Positions 26,360-33,571 of a stretch of 35,347 bases of DNA are shown here, in pieces (within the stretch, counting starts at the first letter, position 1; each line of letters opens with the position of its first letter). The position numbers and the translations under genes are program-made. The DNA is from DATBMA01 sp036555105. Its GTDB lineage: Bacteria; Actinomycetota; Acidimicrobiia; Spongiisociales; ZC4RG35. The notes below the pieces were generated by a model. That model was not told where the DNA came from and made no database searches. It saw nothing but the letters and a program-made list of their open reading frames with translations. Location of the stretch: positions 1-35,347 of the forward strand of contig DATBMA010000033.1 in NCBI GenBank assembly GCA_036555105.1, read 5' to 3'.

Positions 26360-26596
26360 CTATGGGCGCAGTTCTTCCAGTCTGCGAGCGGGATCGAGGC
26401 CCTGACGCAACGCTCCCGGGGGATCACCGGTTCCCGCTTCCACGTCGACCCTGGTGCTCTCACCGAAGCCTATGAACGAGAAGCGGCCGAGGCGCCCGCC
26501 CTCAACCGACTCCAACGCCTGCCCCGGGCTTGGAGGCGCAAGCGCCGAGACCGGTGTGTGGACGTCGGCTGCGATGTCGAATTGAACCCACCTCAC
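26360..26596 (-). pseudogene. Remnant resembling the N terminus of anthranilate synthase component I (trpE/pabB)
   Basis: A short frame of 78 codons from GTG 26596 to TAG 26360. Its sequence resembles the N-terminal domain of TrpE/PabB: DVHTPVSAL, then ALESVEGGRLGRFSFIGFG, which from memory matches the LLESVEGGERxGRYSFIG strand of the family. The usual spacer between these two blocks is shortened, and the remaining ~420 residues, including the catalytic domain, are absent. No trp gene is nearby. It is most simply a decayed fragment, but the frame is uninterrupted, so a short expressed protein cannot be excluded. Confidence 0.45.
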
Positions 26597-26613
26597 GATC
26601 CGAGGTGGGTTTT
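26585..26613 (+). terminator. Strong hairpin with short T-run
   Basis: A perfect 10-bp stem: AACCCACCTC (26585-26594) pairs with GAGGTGGGTT (26602-26611), with a 7-nt loop and a TTTT run overlapping the stem end at 26610-26613. It works on the plus strand, yet the nearest plus-strand gene ends over 300 bp upstream. The stem covers the start of the trpE-like remnant. Confidence 0.5.
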
Positions 26614-26736
26614 GGTCTCAGTCGAGAATGTCGGCGACCCCTATGAGGTGCCCCACCATCCATTCACGCGGAACGGGTCCCGGCTCATCTGCGCGCCAGT
26701 CAAACCCAACCCCGCTTTTCGCCGTCAAGCGGAACC

Positions 26737-27123
26737 TCATTGCTCGGACAGCGCCCTCACCAGGCCGTCAGGATCGACCACTGTGACGGTCAGGCCGGCG
26801 TGGTCGGGGCGCGGCGGGAAGAGTTGGGGGATCGGCTCGATGAAGAGCACGCACACCCCGGCCCGCGGGGTGGTGCCGAAGGTGATGCCGGAATCGACCG
26901 CCGAGCCCCGCACCCCCACCGCCTTCCACCAACGGTAGGGGCCGGTGGAGCGGGCCGAGGCCACGTTGGCGAGTGGGGTCTCGACCCGGAACCGGCCATA
27001 GGTGGCGAGGAAGCGCCCGTCCTCGGTCAGGGTGACCCCGTCCGACTCCGGCCTGGCGCCGAACAGGCTCCAGGCCAGCCGGAATCGGCGGTCGAAGTCG
27101 TAGGGAAAATGACGGTCGGGCAC
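26737..27123 (-). CDS. Conserved-looking hypothetical protein
   Basis: A 128-residue protein from GTG 27123. It has a beta-rich pattern: DFDRRFRLAWSLFGARPESDGV, then RFLATYGRFRVETPLANV, GPYRWWKAVG, DSGITFGTTPRAGVCVLFIEPIP and a C-terminal DPDGLVRAL. I recall similar short proteins annotated as hypothetical in mycobacteria and relatives, of unknown function. A TAGCGT box on the minus strand (27132-27137) would start transcription 2 nt before the GTG. The real length supports a gene, not a shadow frame. Confidence 0.6.
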   Translation of the reverse strand: MPDRHFPYDFDRRFRLAWSLFGARPESDGVTLTEDGRFLATYGRFRVETPLANVASARSTGPYRWWKAVGVRGSAVDSGITFGTTPRAGVCVLFIEPIPQLFPPRPDHAGLTVTVVDPDGLVRALSEQ

Positions 27124-27456
27124 CCCTCTCGACGCTAGTAAGGCGGGCCACTGTCGGATGCCGGCAAGGGGATGCCTCGGTGGCTAGGGGGTGGGGCCGA
27201 ATGTGGTGGTTTCCCCGGTGCGAACAGGTGGCGGCGCCCTGGCGGCCGACCGGATGTAGTAGTCACCCCAGGAGGAACCGCCGTATCCAGACGGCCGGGC
27301 CCTCCCCCACCAGGCCGATGACGACTAGTTGTCGTCCTCAGGCAATGTCCCGCCCAGGACCGACTCGCAAACCGGCGCGGTTGTATGCTGTCGACCCGCA
27401 TAGTGTCGCTTAACAGTCCTCGAATCGACCCCGCAAGTCCGTGATGGGAGGTTGAT
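27124..27456. promoter_or_regulatory. Gene-free region holding the probable cox operon promoter
   Basis: No supported gene was found. TATGCT at 27384-27389 is a good -10 box, with CGACTC at 27361-27366 as a weak -35 at 17 bp spacing. It would give a leader of about 60 nt before the first operon gene at 27457. A dyad lies about 48 bp upstream of the -10. Confidence 0.4.
27320..27336. promoter_or_regulatory. Dyad GACGAC-N5-GTCGTC, possible operator
   Basis: Two perfect 6-bp half-sites in inverted orientation around TAGTT. The position upstream of the candidate -10 suits an activator or regulator binding site. No regulator gene is visible nearby. Confidence 0.35.
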
Positions 27457-27726
27457 TTGGCCGTCGAGTCGTCAGGTCACAGCCGGGGCAACCCAAGGTT
27501 GTACGAAGTCATCGAGAACGCCCCCAAGACCGGCGGCAGCCCGACGATCTGGGCGTGGCCGGAGATCATCGACTACCTCAAGGTGGCGGGCCAGCCGGTG
27601 CAAGGCCCCTGGCCCCCTCACCAGGAGCGCCGCCCCGACCCGGCCGCCGAGTCATTGCCGGTAGCGGTCCCGGATCCCCAGTCCTTTCCGCGCGAACGGA
27701 CACCCGACTGGGACAACCGGTCTTAA
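27457..27726 (+). CDS. Small hypothetical protein heading the cox operon
   Basis: An 89-residue soluble protein from TTG 27457, with GGGAGG 5 nt upstream. The N-terminal 55 residues look folded (RLYEVIENAPKTGG and SPTIWAWPEIIDYLKVAG); the remainder is Pro- and charge-rich and probably disordered. Codon third positions are strongly GC-biased, as in true genes here. It has no recognised domain. It lies 27 bp upstream of coxM and is likely in the same transcript, so a link with CO dehydrogenase is inferred from position only. Confidence 0.55.
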   Translation: MAVESSGHSRGNPRLYEVIENAPKTGGSPTIWAWPEIIDYLKVAGQPVQGPWPPHQERRPDPAAESLPVAVPDPQSFPRERTPDWDNRS

Positions 27727-27753
27727 GGGTCGACCCAACCACAGGAGGCTGCC

Positions 27754-28629
27754 ATCTATCCCTCTCGACTTCGTTACGAGGCACCCAGGTCGATCGAAGA
27801 AGCATGGTCGCTGTTGGCCGATGGCGGAGGCGAGGCCAAGGTCCTCGCCGGTGGCCAGAGTCTGATACCGCTCATCAAGCTGCGGTTCGCTGCCCCCGAG
27901 ATGCTGGTCGACATCAACAACCTCACCGACCTCGCATATCACCGCCGCGACGCGGACGGCACCATCCGGGTGGGCGCATTGTGCCGCCATGCCGATCTGG
28001 AGCGGTCTTCGGTGCTGGCAGCTCACCAGCCGACGATGGCGGCGGCGGCCCCGCTGATCGCAGACCCGGTCGTGCGCAACCGCGGCACGCTGGTCGGGTC
28101 CCTCTGCCATGCCGATCCCCAGGGCGACTGGGCTTCGGTAATGACCGCGTTGGATGCTTCTGTGGAGGTCCACGGCCCCCGCGGCCGGCGCACCATCCCG
28201 GCACGGGACTTCGAGATCGGCCCATTCCAGAACGCCCTCGCCGTTGACGAGGTGGCGGTAGGAGTCGTCATCCCGGCCCCCAAAGGGCAACCCGCCGGCG
28301 GCTATCTGAAGCTCGAGCGCAAGGTGGGGGACTTCGCCACCGTCGGGGTGGCTGTCGCCCTCGACCGCCAAGGCAGCAAGGTCACCAGAGCAGGAATCGC
28401 CCTCACCGGCGTAGGAGGCTCGACCATCCCGGCCGACGCCGCCTCCCAGCTGTTGGTGGGCAAGGTGTTGACGGAGGAGCTGATCGGTGAGGCCTCGGAG
28501 CTGGCCGCCAAGGCAGCCCAGCCCCACACCGACCATCGCGGCAGTGCCAGCTACAAACGCCAACTTGTGAGGGTGTTCACCAGGAGGCTTCTGACCGGTC
28601 TGACCGCATCGAAAGAGGAGGCGGCCTGA
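27754..28629 (+). CDS. coxM: CO dehydrogenase medium (FAD) subunit, CoxM
   Basis: A 291-residue FAD-binding subunit that passes electrons from the iron-sulfur subunit to the respiratory chain. The FAD motifs are AGGQSLIP and RNRGTLVGSLCHADP (TLVG where CoxM usually has TIGG). The C-terminal CO_deh_flav_C domain starts near residue 185. Starting at TTG 27814 would remove the conserved first helix (LRYEAPRSIEEAWSLLAD). The frame holds no ATG, GTG, TTG or CTG before it, so the likely start is ATC 27754, 5 nt after AGGAGG (27743-27748). One base separates its stop from coxS. Confidence 0.88.
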   Translation: MYPSRLRYEAPRSIEEAWSLLADGGGEAKVLAGGQSLIPLIKLRFAAPEMLVDINNLTDLAYHRRDADGTIRVGALCRHADLERSSVLAAHQPTMAAAAPLIADPVVRNRGTLVGSLCHADPQGDWASVMTALDASVEVHGPRGRRTIPARDFEIGPFQNALAVDEVAVGVVIPAPKGQPAGGYLKLERKVGDFATVGVAVALDRQGSKVTRAGIALTGVGGSTIPADAASQLLVGKVLTEELIGEASELAAKAAQPHTDHRGSASYKRQLVRVFTRRLLTGLTASKEEAA

Positions 28630-28630
28630 G

Positions 28631-29152
28631 ATGACCACCCTGTTCGAAGTGATCCCCTCCGAGCCGGCAGGTGACGTTCCGGTTCGGAAGGTCACGATCA
28701 AGCTGAACGGCGAGATGCGCTCGGCCATGGTGGAGCCCAGGCTGCTGCTGACCCATCTCATCCGCCAGGGCTTCAAGCTCACAGGCACGCACATCGGGTG
28801 CGACACCACTCACTGCGGCGCCTGCACGGTGCTGTTCGACGGCAAGCCGATCAAGAGCTGCACGATGCTGGCTGTGCAGGCCGATGGCCATGAAGTGATG
28901 ACCGTCGAGGGACTGGCCGGACCAAGCGAGCTCCATGCCATCCAGGAGGGATTCAAGGAGGAACACGGCCTGCAGTGCGGGTACTGCACACCGGGGATGA
29001 TGATGACCTCCAAGGCCCTGTTGGACGAGAACCCGCATCCCACAGAGGACGAGGTGCGGTGGGCATTGAGCGGCAACCTCTGTCGTTGTACCGGTTATCA
29101 GAACATCGTCAAAGCGGTCATGTGGGCCGCCGAGAAGCTGGGAGATCAGTGA
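28631..29152 (+). CDS. coxS: CO dehydrogenase small (2Fe-2S) subunit, CoxS
   Basis: A 173-residue iron-sulfur subunit with two [2Fe-2S] centres. The ferredoxin-type centre is C57, C62, C65 and C77 (GCDTTHCGAC then SC). The all-helical second centre is C116-GY-C119 and C151-R-C153. These relay electrons from the molybdenum-copper site in CoxL to the flavin in CoxM. The protein has an N-terminal extension of about 18 residues compared with typical CoxS. The ATG lies 1 bp after the coxM stop, implying coupled translation. Confidence 0.93.
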   Translation: MTTLFEVIPSEPAGDVPVRKVTIKLNGEMRSAMVEPRLLLTHLIRQGFKLTGTHIGCDTTHCGACTVLFDGKPIKSCTMLAVQADGHEVMTVEGLAGPSELHAIQEGFKEEHGLQCGYCTPGMMMTSKALLDENPHPTEDEVRWALSGNLCRCTGYQNIVKAVMWAAEKLGDQ

Positions 29153-29174
29153 TGAGGCCAGCGGAGGTGAGCAA

Positions 29175-31559
29175 GTGACGGCGGTCGACGAGATCAAGAT
29201 CGGCGGCTTGGGCGCTAGCCGGCGCCGGGTCGAGGACAACCGGTTCATCCGGGGCAAGGGCAACTACCTGGACGACGTCGTGCTGCCCGGCATGCTGCAC
29301 ATGGAGATACTCCGCAGCCCGATCGCCCACGCCAGGATCACCTCGATAGATGCCTCCAAGGCATGGGCGATGCCGGGAGTTCGGCTTGTTCTGACTGGCG
29401 AGACCCTGGCGGCGCGCAATCTGGCCTGGATGCCGACTTTGTCGTACGACACCCAAGCCGTTCTGGCCACAGACAAGGTGCGTTTTCAGGGGCAGGAAGT
29501 GGCGTGTGTCATCGCCGACGACCCCTACGTCGCCAAAGACGCCTGCGCGGCGATCGTCGTCGACTACGAGCCGCTTGCGCCGATAGTCAACCCGACCCAA
29601 TCGATGGCGGAGGACGCCCCGGTCATTCGCGACGACAAGGAGAACCAGGCCAACAACGTCATCTACGACTGGGAGGTAGGTGACAAAGAAGGGACCGATC
29701 GCGCCTTTGCCCAGGCCGACCTGGTCTCGACCCTCGAGTTGCACTATCCCCGTTCGCATCCGTCGCCGATCGAGTGCTGCGGCTCCATCGCCGACTTCAA
29801 CCGGGCCACATCGAAGCTGACTGTCTATATGACCACTCAGGCGCCGCACATCATCAGGGCGGCGGTGGCGTTGGTGGCTGAGCTGCCAGAGCAGATGATC
29901 AGGATCATCTCTCCCGATATCGGCGGCGGCTTCGGGAACAAGGTGCCTGTCTACCCCGGCTATGTCTGCTCGATCCTGGCTTCGATCCTGTTGGAGCGGC
30001 CCGTCAAATGGATCGAGGATCGGCGCGGGAACCTGATTTCCACCGGCTTCGCCCGAGACATCTACCTGCACGGCGAGATGGCCTTGCGCAAGGACGGGCG
30101 GATCTTGGGGGTGCGGATGCACGCTACCGCCGACCACGGGGCGTTCTTCTCGGACGCCCAGCCTTCCAAGTTCAAGATCGGCCTCATGCACTCCGCCTTC
30201 GCCTGTTACGACATCCCCTTCGCTCATCTGCTGGCGCGGGGCGTCTACACGAACAAGGCGCCGGGCGGCGTCGCCTATCGCTGCTCGTTCAGGGTCACCG
30301 AGGCCATGTACTTCCAGGAGCGCATGGTGCAGGCAGCGGCCGACGACCTCGGTATGGATCAGGCCGAATTCCGTCGCGTCAACTTCGTCCGAGACGACGA
30401 CTTCCCCCACCGCACGCCGTACGGGTTCCTCACCGATTCCGGGCAGTACGGCAAGTGCCTCGACGTCGGCCTCGAAGCCATCGGCTACCGGGACTTCCTC
30501 AAGCAGAAGGAAGAGGCGGCCAAGCGCGGTCGCCTCCTGGGGATCGGCATCTCCACTATGACCGAGCCGCTCGGGGCAGGCAACAGCCGCGAGTACGACA
30601 TCCTCGGGATCAAGATGTTCGACTCCGCCGAGCTGAAGGTGCACATCACCGGCAAGGCGCTGCTGCGGACTGGGGCCCGCGGCCAGGGCCAGGGGCATGA
30701 GACCACCTGGGCCCAGATCGTCGCCCACGAGCTAGGGATACCGGCCGAGGATGTCACCGTCGAGGAAGGCGACACGGACACGGCACCTTTCGGGATGGGC
30801 ACCTACGCCTCTCGCAGCACCCCTGTGGCGGGAGCGGCGGTGGCGATGGTCTCCCGCAAGATCAGGGCCAAGGCCCGCAAGATCGCGGCCCACCTGCTGG
30901 AGATCTCCGAAGAGGACGTCGAGTGGGAGCTGGGCAGGTTCTACGTGCGCAGCCAGCCGGAGCGTGGGGTCTCCATCCAGGAGTGCGCAGCCGCTGCATA
31001 CTCGAACATGCCGGACGGGATGGAGCCGGGACTGGACAACACGGCCTATTACGACCCCCCCAACCTCACCTGGCCGTTCGCCTGCTACATCGCCACAGTC
31101 GAGGTCGACCCGGAGACGGGCGTCTGGGACGTGCTGCGGATGGTCGCGGTTGACGACTGCGGGGTGAGGATCAACCCGATGATCGTCGAGGGCCAGATCA
31201 TGGGCGGCCTGACCGAGGCATACGCGATGGCCAACATGCAGTTCATCACCTTCGACGCCGATGGCAACTGCATCGGGTCGAACTTCACCGACTACCTGTT
31301 GCCGACCGCCTGGGAGACCCCCGGCTTCGAGCTCCATGAGGTCGTCACTCCGTGTCCTCACCACCCGATCGGGGCCAAGGGCGTCGGCGAGTGCGCGGCC
31401 GTGGGCGGTCCGGCTGCCTTTGTGAACGCGGTCATGGACGCCGTCAAGGGCTCGGGAGCCCGGAACATCGACATGCCGGTGTTCCCCGACCGTGTCTATC
31501 AGGCCCTGCAGACGGGCCAGGACGTGAGCGGCGCCCCTCCCGTGAGGACGGACGAGTGA
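29175..31559 (+). CDS. coxL: CO dehydrogenase large (Mo-Cu) subunit, form I CoxL
   Basis: A 794-residue catalytic subunit of aerobic CO dehydrogenase, oxidising CO to CO2 with water. The loop A367-Y-R-C370-S-F-R373 is the form I signature, with C370 as the copper ligand, so this is a true CO dehydrogenase and not a form II relative. Other sites are GGGFGNK (pterin cofactor region) and the base glutamate in GVGECAAVGG near the C terminus (Cys where Ser is usual). The gene order M-S-L is that of form I. GTG 29175 follows GGAGGTGAG. Its stop overlaps the xdhC-like gene by 4 bp. Confidence 0.95.
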   Translation: MTAVDEIKIGGLGASRRRVEDNRFIRGKGNYLDDVVLPGMLHMEILRSPIAHARITSIDASKAWAMPGVRLVLTGETLAARNLAWMPTLSYDTQAVLATDKVRFQGQEVACVIADDPYVAKDACAAIVVDYEPLAPIVNPTQSMAEDAPVIRDDKENQANNVIYDWEVGDKEGTDRAFAQADLVSTLELHYPRSHPSPIECCGSIADFNRATSKLTVYMTTQAPHIIRAAVALVAELPEQMIRIISPDIGGGFGNKVPVYPGYVCSILASILLERPVKWIEDRRGNLISTGFARDIYLHGEMALRKDGRILGVRMHATADHGAFFSDAQPSKFKIGLMHSAFACYDIPFAHLLARGVYTNKAPGGVAYRCSFRVTEAMYFQERMVQAAADDLGMDQAEFRRVNFVRDDDFPHRTPYGFLTDSGQYGKCLDVGLEAIGYRDFLKQKEEAAKRGRLLGIGISTMTEPLGAGNSREYDILGIKMFDSAELKVHITGKALLRTGARGQGQGHETTWAQIVAHELGIPAEDVTVEEGDTDTAPFGMGTYASRSTPVAGAAVAMVSRKIRAKARKIAAHLLEISEEDVEWELGRFYVRSQPERGVSIQECAAAAYSNMPDGMEPGLDNTAYYDPPNLTWPFACYIATVEVDPETGVWDVLRMVAVDDCGVRINPMIVEGQIMGGLTEAYAMANMQFITFDADGNCIGSNFTDYLLPTAWETPGFELHEVVTPCPHHPIGAKGVGECAAVGGPAAFVNAVMDAVKGSGARNIDMPVFPDRVYQALQTGQDVSGAPPVRTDE

Positions 31560-32512
31560 GCTCTCATCCCGCCGACGGCTGGAAGGTGGTGGAGAAGGCA
31601 AGTGAGCTCGCCCGACAGGGAGTCGAATTCGCCCTTGCCACTGTCGTATGGCGGCAGGGCCCCTCTTCCGGCCATCAGGGTGCCAGGGCCATCATCACTG
31701 CCGACGGCGAGATCCTGGGATGGATCGGCGGGGCCTGTGCGGAGCCGGTCGTGATCCGTGAGGCCCAACGGGCGATTGCAGACCGCGCCCCACGCCTGAT
31801 CCTGCTCGGGGCCAGAGATCAGTTCGGCGAGGTTCCTGAGGGGATGCTGTTCGTACCCATGTCCTGCCAGTCGGAGGGGGCGATGGAGCTCTACATTGAG
31901 CCGGTGTTGCCGAGCCCGCATCTGGTGGTGGTCGGGCGCTCGCCGATGGCAGCCACTCTGGTGGAGCTGGCCACCACGGTCGGATGGCGGGCTGACCTGG
32001 TGGACGCGGCCCACTTCACGGCCACTCATGTCGATGCCACTTCGGTCGTTGTGGTCGCTACCCAGGGCCACGGTGATGAAGAGGCGATCGAGCAGGCGGT
32101 GAAGATGCGTCCCGCTTTTGTCGGACTGGTGGCTTCGAGGAAGCGGGGCGATATTGTGCTTGGCTACCTCGCCGATCGGGGTGTCTCACGCGATCAATTG
32201 GATCGGGTGCGGGTGCCGGTGGGGCTCGACCTCGGACACACCACCCACGCCGAGATCGCCGTGGCGGTGCTGGCGGAACTGGTGGAGCTCAGGGCCAAAG
32301 GCGCCCTCGACCCCCAGCCGGCCTCGGGAATCGCTGCCTCCTCCCGGCCGGAGACGGCCCTCGACCTTGTGTGCGGGATGACCGTCCCTGCCGACGACAC
32401 CAGCCGTCCCTTCGAATTCGAGGGAGACACCTACTACTTCTGCTCCCCGGGGTGCCGGGTGGCATTCGAGAGGGACCCGGTCGCATACATCAGCCACGGA
32501 GCCACGAAGTGA
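31556..32512 (+). CDS. XdhC/CoxI-family maturation protein with C-terminal YHS domain
   Basis: A 318-residue fusion. The N-terminal XdhC_CoxI domain includes GPSSGHQGARAIITADGEILGWIGGACAEPVVIREA; the Rossmann XdhC_C domain starts near residue 120 (HLVVVGRSPMAATLVELA). XdhC-type proteins bind and sulfurate the molybdenum cofactor for insertion into xanthine or CO dehydrogenase. Residues ~270-313 form a YHS domain with C273, C296 and C300, a likely metal site; copper delivery to CoxL is an attractive but unproven idea. GTG 31556 overlaps the coxL stop. Confidence 0.85.
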   Translation: MSSHPADGWKVVEKASELARQGVEFALATVVWRQGPSSGHQGARAIITADGEILGWIGGACAEPVVIREAQRAIADRAPRLILLGARDQFGEVPEGMLFVPMSCQSEGAMELYIEPVLPSPHLVVVGRSPMAATLVELATTVGWRADLVDAAHFTATHVDATSVVVVATQGHGDEEAIEQAVKMRPAFVGLVASRKRGDIVLGYLADRGVSRDQLDRVRVPVGLDLGHTTHAEIAVAVLAELVELRAKGALDPQPASGIAASSRPETALDLVCGMTVPADDTSRPFEFEGDTYYFCSPGCRVAFERDPVAYISHGATK

Positions 32513-32524
32513 TCAGGAGGCAGC

Positions 32525-32776
32525 ATGCTTTGGTGGATAGGTAACGCGGTCGTACTCCTGGTCGTCATACCGCTCCTTCTGTTTCTGCTGTACCGGGTTA
32601 TCTCTGCCACGGGCCGCATCAAGCAGGCCACCGCTGACATCTTGTCCGGCGGGGTCGAGCTGATCGGCGAAGTCGACCGCGTGCCGGAGTTGCTGGCCAC
32701 CACCGACAAGACGATCGAGGCCGTATCCGTTGGGGCCGTGCGCTACGCCGGCTCCGTCGCCAAGTTGCTGGGCTGA
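32525..32776 (+). CDS. Small single-pass membrane protein 1 of the cox cassette
   Basis: An 83-residue protein: one transmembrane helix (about residues 4-24), then a helical tail. Arg and Lys just after the helix (YRVISATGRIK) predict a cytoplasmic C terminus. The tail motif SGGVELIGEVDRVPELL recurs in the next gene. It has no Cys or His and no known cofactor motif. It starts 12 bp after the XdhC-YHS stop with AGGAGG upstream. The family is not recognised; the layout recalls DUF948-like proteins but I cannot assign it. Confidence 0.75.
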   Translation: MLWWIGNAVVLLVVIPLLLFLLYRVISATGRIKQATADILSGGVELIGEVDRVPELLATTDKTIEAVSVGAVRYAGSVAKLLG

Positions 32777-32790
32777 GGGAGGAGGGAGAG

Positions 32791-33018
32791 ATGCCCGCTC
32801 AAGCAGTGGGGACCCTGGTGGTCTTCACCCTCATCATCGCCGCAGCCGCCATCGCTCTGTTGATCGTGATCGGCCACTTGACCGCCGCCCTCAGGAACTT
32901 GAAGGCCCTCACCGGCGGGGTCGAGGTGGTTGCCGACAAGACCAGCACGGTCCCCGCGGTGGTCAAATCAGTCAACGCCAATCTGAAGCCGGTGAGCGAC
33001 TTCGCGGAGTCGATCTGA
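32791..33018 (+). CDS. Small single-pass membrane protein 2 of the cox cassette
   Basis: A 75-residue paralogue of protein 1. The helix is at about residues 7-28, and the tail reads TGGVEVVADKTSTVPAVVK. Both proteins share GGVE, then VP seven or eight residues on, and VS fourteen residues after that. A strong GGGAGGAGGGAG precedes the ATG. Its stop overlaps the next start (TGATG). The C terminus is again predicted cytoplasmic (LRNLK after the helix). Confidence 0.75.
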   Translation: MPAQAVGTLVVFTLIIAAAAIALLIVIGHLTAALRNLKALTGGVEVVADKTSTVPAVVKSVNANLKPVSDFAESI

Positions 33019-33299
33019 TGTCGGGCCGAATTCATCTGCTTGCCCAGGCGGCGGCGGACCCCACCGGCTGGACGATCGGCTTCTCAGTCGGGGTCATCGT
33101 GGTCTTCGTGGTCGTGGCCCTGGTGGTGCCGATCCTCGTGCTGGCGAGGAAGATCGGCAACGAGGCCAAGCTGATCAACGACAGCCTCTTGAAGTCGGTG
33201 CGCAACACGTCGGCGTTGGCCGACCTGGCCACCACCAACACCATGGCGATAAATGTCATTCAGGGACTAGAGCGGGGCCGCAAGCGGCTGGGAGGATGA
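33018..33299 (+). CDS. Small single-pass membrane protein 3 of the cox cassette
   Basis: A 93-residue protein starting at ATG 33018 in a TGATG overlap. A short N-terminal segment precedes a long helix (about 18-42), then the basic turn LARKIGNEAK and a helical tail with NTSALADLATTN and GLERGRKRLGG. The NT-x5-L-x-TT and GLE pattern is shared with protein 4. Its stop overlaps the next start (ATGA). Confidence 0.75.
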   Translation: MSGRIHLLAQAAADPTGWTIGFSVGVIVVFVVVALVVPILVLARKIGNEAKLINDSLLKSVRNTSALADLATTNTMAINVIQGLERGRKRLGG

Positions 33300-33571
33300 C
33301 GATGGACCAAGAGACTTACTGGACTATCGCCATCGGCGCCGGCTTCGTGGTCGTGCTGGCTGTGGCCGCCTTGCTGACCCTTCTGGTGGTGTTCGTCCGC
33401 ACTATCGACCGGCGGGTGATCGAGATCAAAGGCACCCTCGAACAGGCCAAGTCCAACACGGCGGACGCCGCCCACCTCGACACCACCGCCGTCGGGGTCG
33501 ACTTGGTCCTGGCCGAAGGGCTCGAGCACCATCTGTTCCTGGGCCGGGTGTTGGGGAAGGTGAAGTCATGA
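33296..33571 (+). CDS. Small single-pass membrane protein 4 of the cox cassette
   Basis: A 91-residue protein (ATG 33296, or 33302 two codons later) with a helix at about 10-33, then RTIDRR and an acidic-basic helical tail. NTADAAHLDTT and EGLEHH match the tail of protein 3. It overlaps both neighbours by ATGA, so the last three genes should be translated in fixed ratio. Confidence 0.75.
   Translation: MTMDQETYWTIAIGAGFVVVLAVAALLTLLVVFVRTIDRRVIEIKGTLEQAKSNTADAAHLDTTAVGVDLVLAEGLEHHLFLGRVLGKVKS

Noticed and set aside
26630..26736. Possible tRNA or small RNA between the hairpin and the 128-residue gene
   Set aside because: No T-loop GGTTC-like box, no cloverleaf and no CCA end could be folded by eye.
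27135..27401. An 88-codon minus-strand frame in the region upstream of the cox operon
   Set aside because: Pro/Arg/Gly-rich product with no domain; overlaps the likely promoter.
29118..30728. A 536-codon open frame on the minus strand inside coxL
   Set aside because: It is antisense to a certain gene, its translation has no recognisable domain, and long antisense frames are expected from GC-rich third positions.
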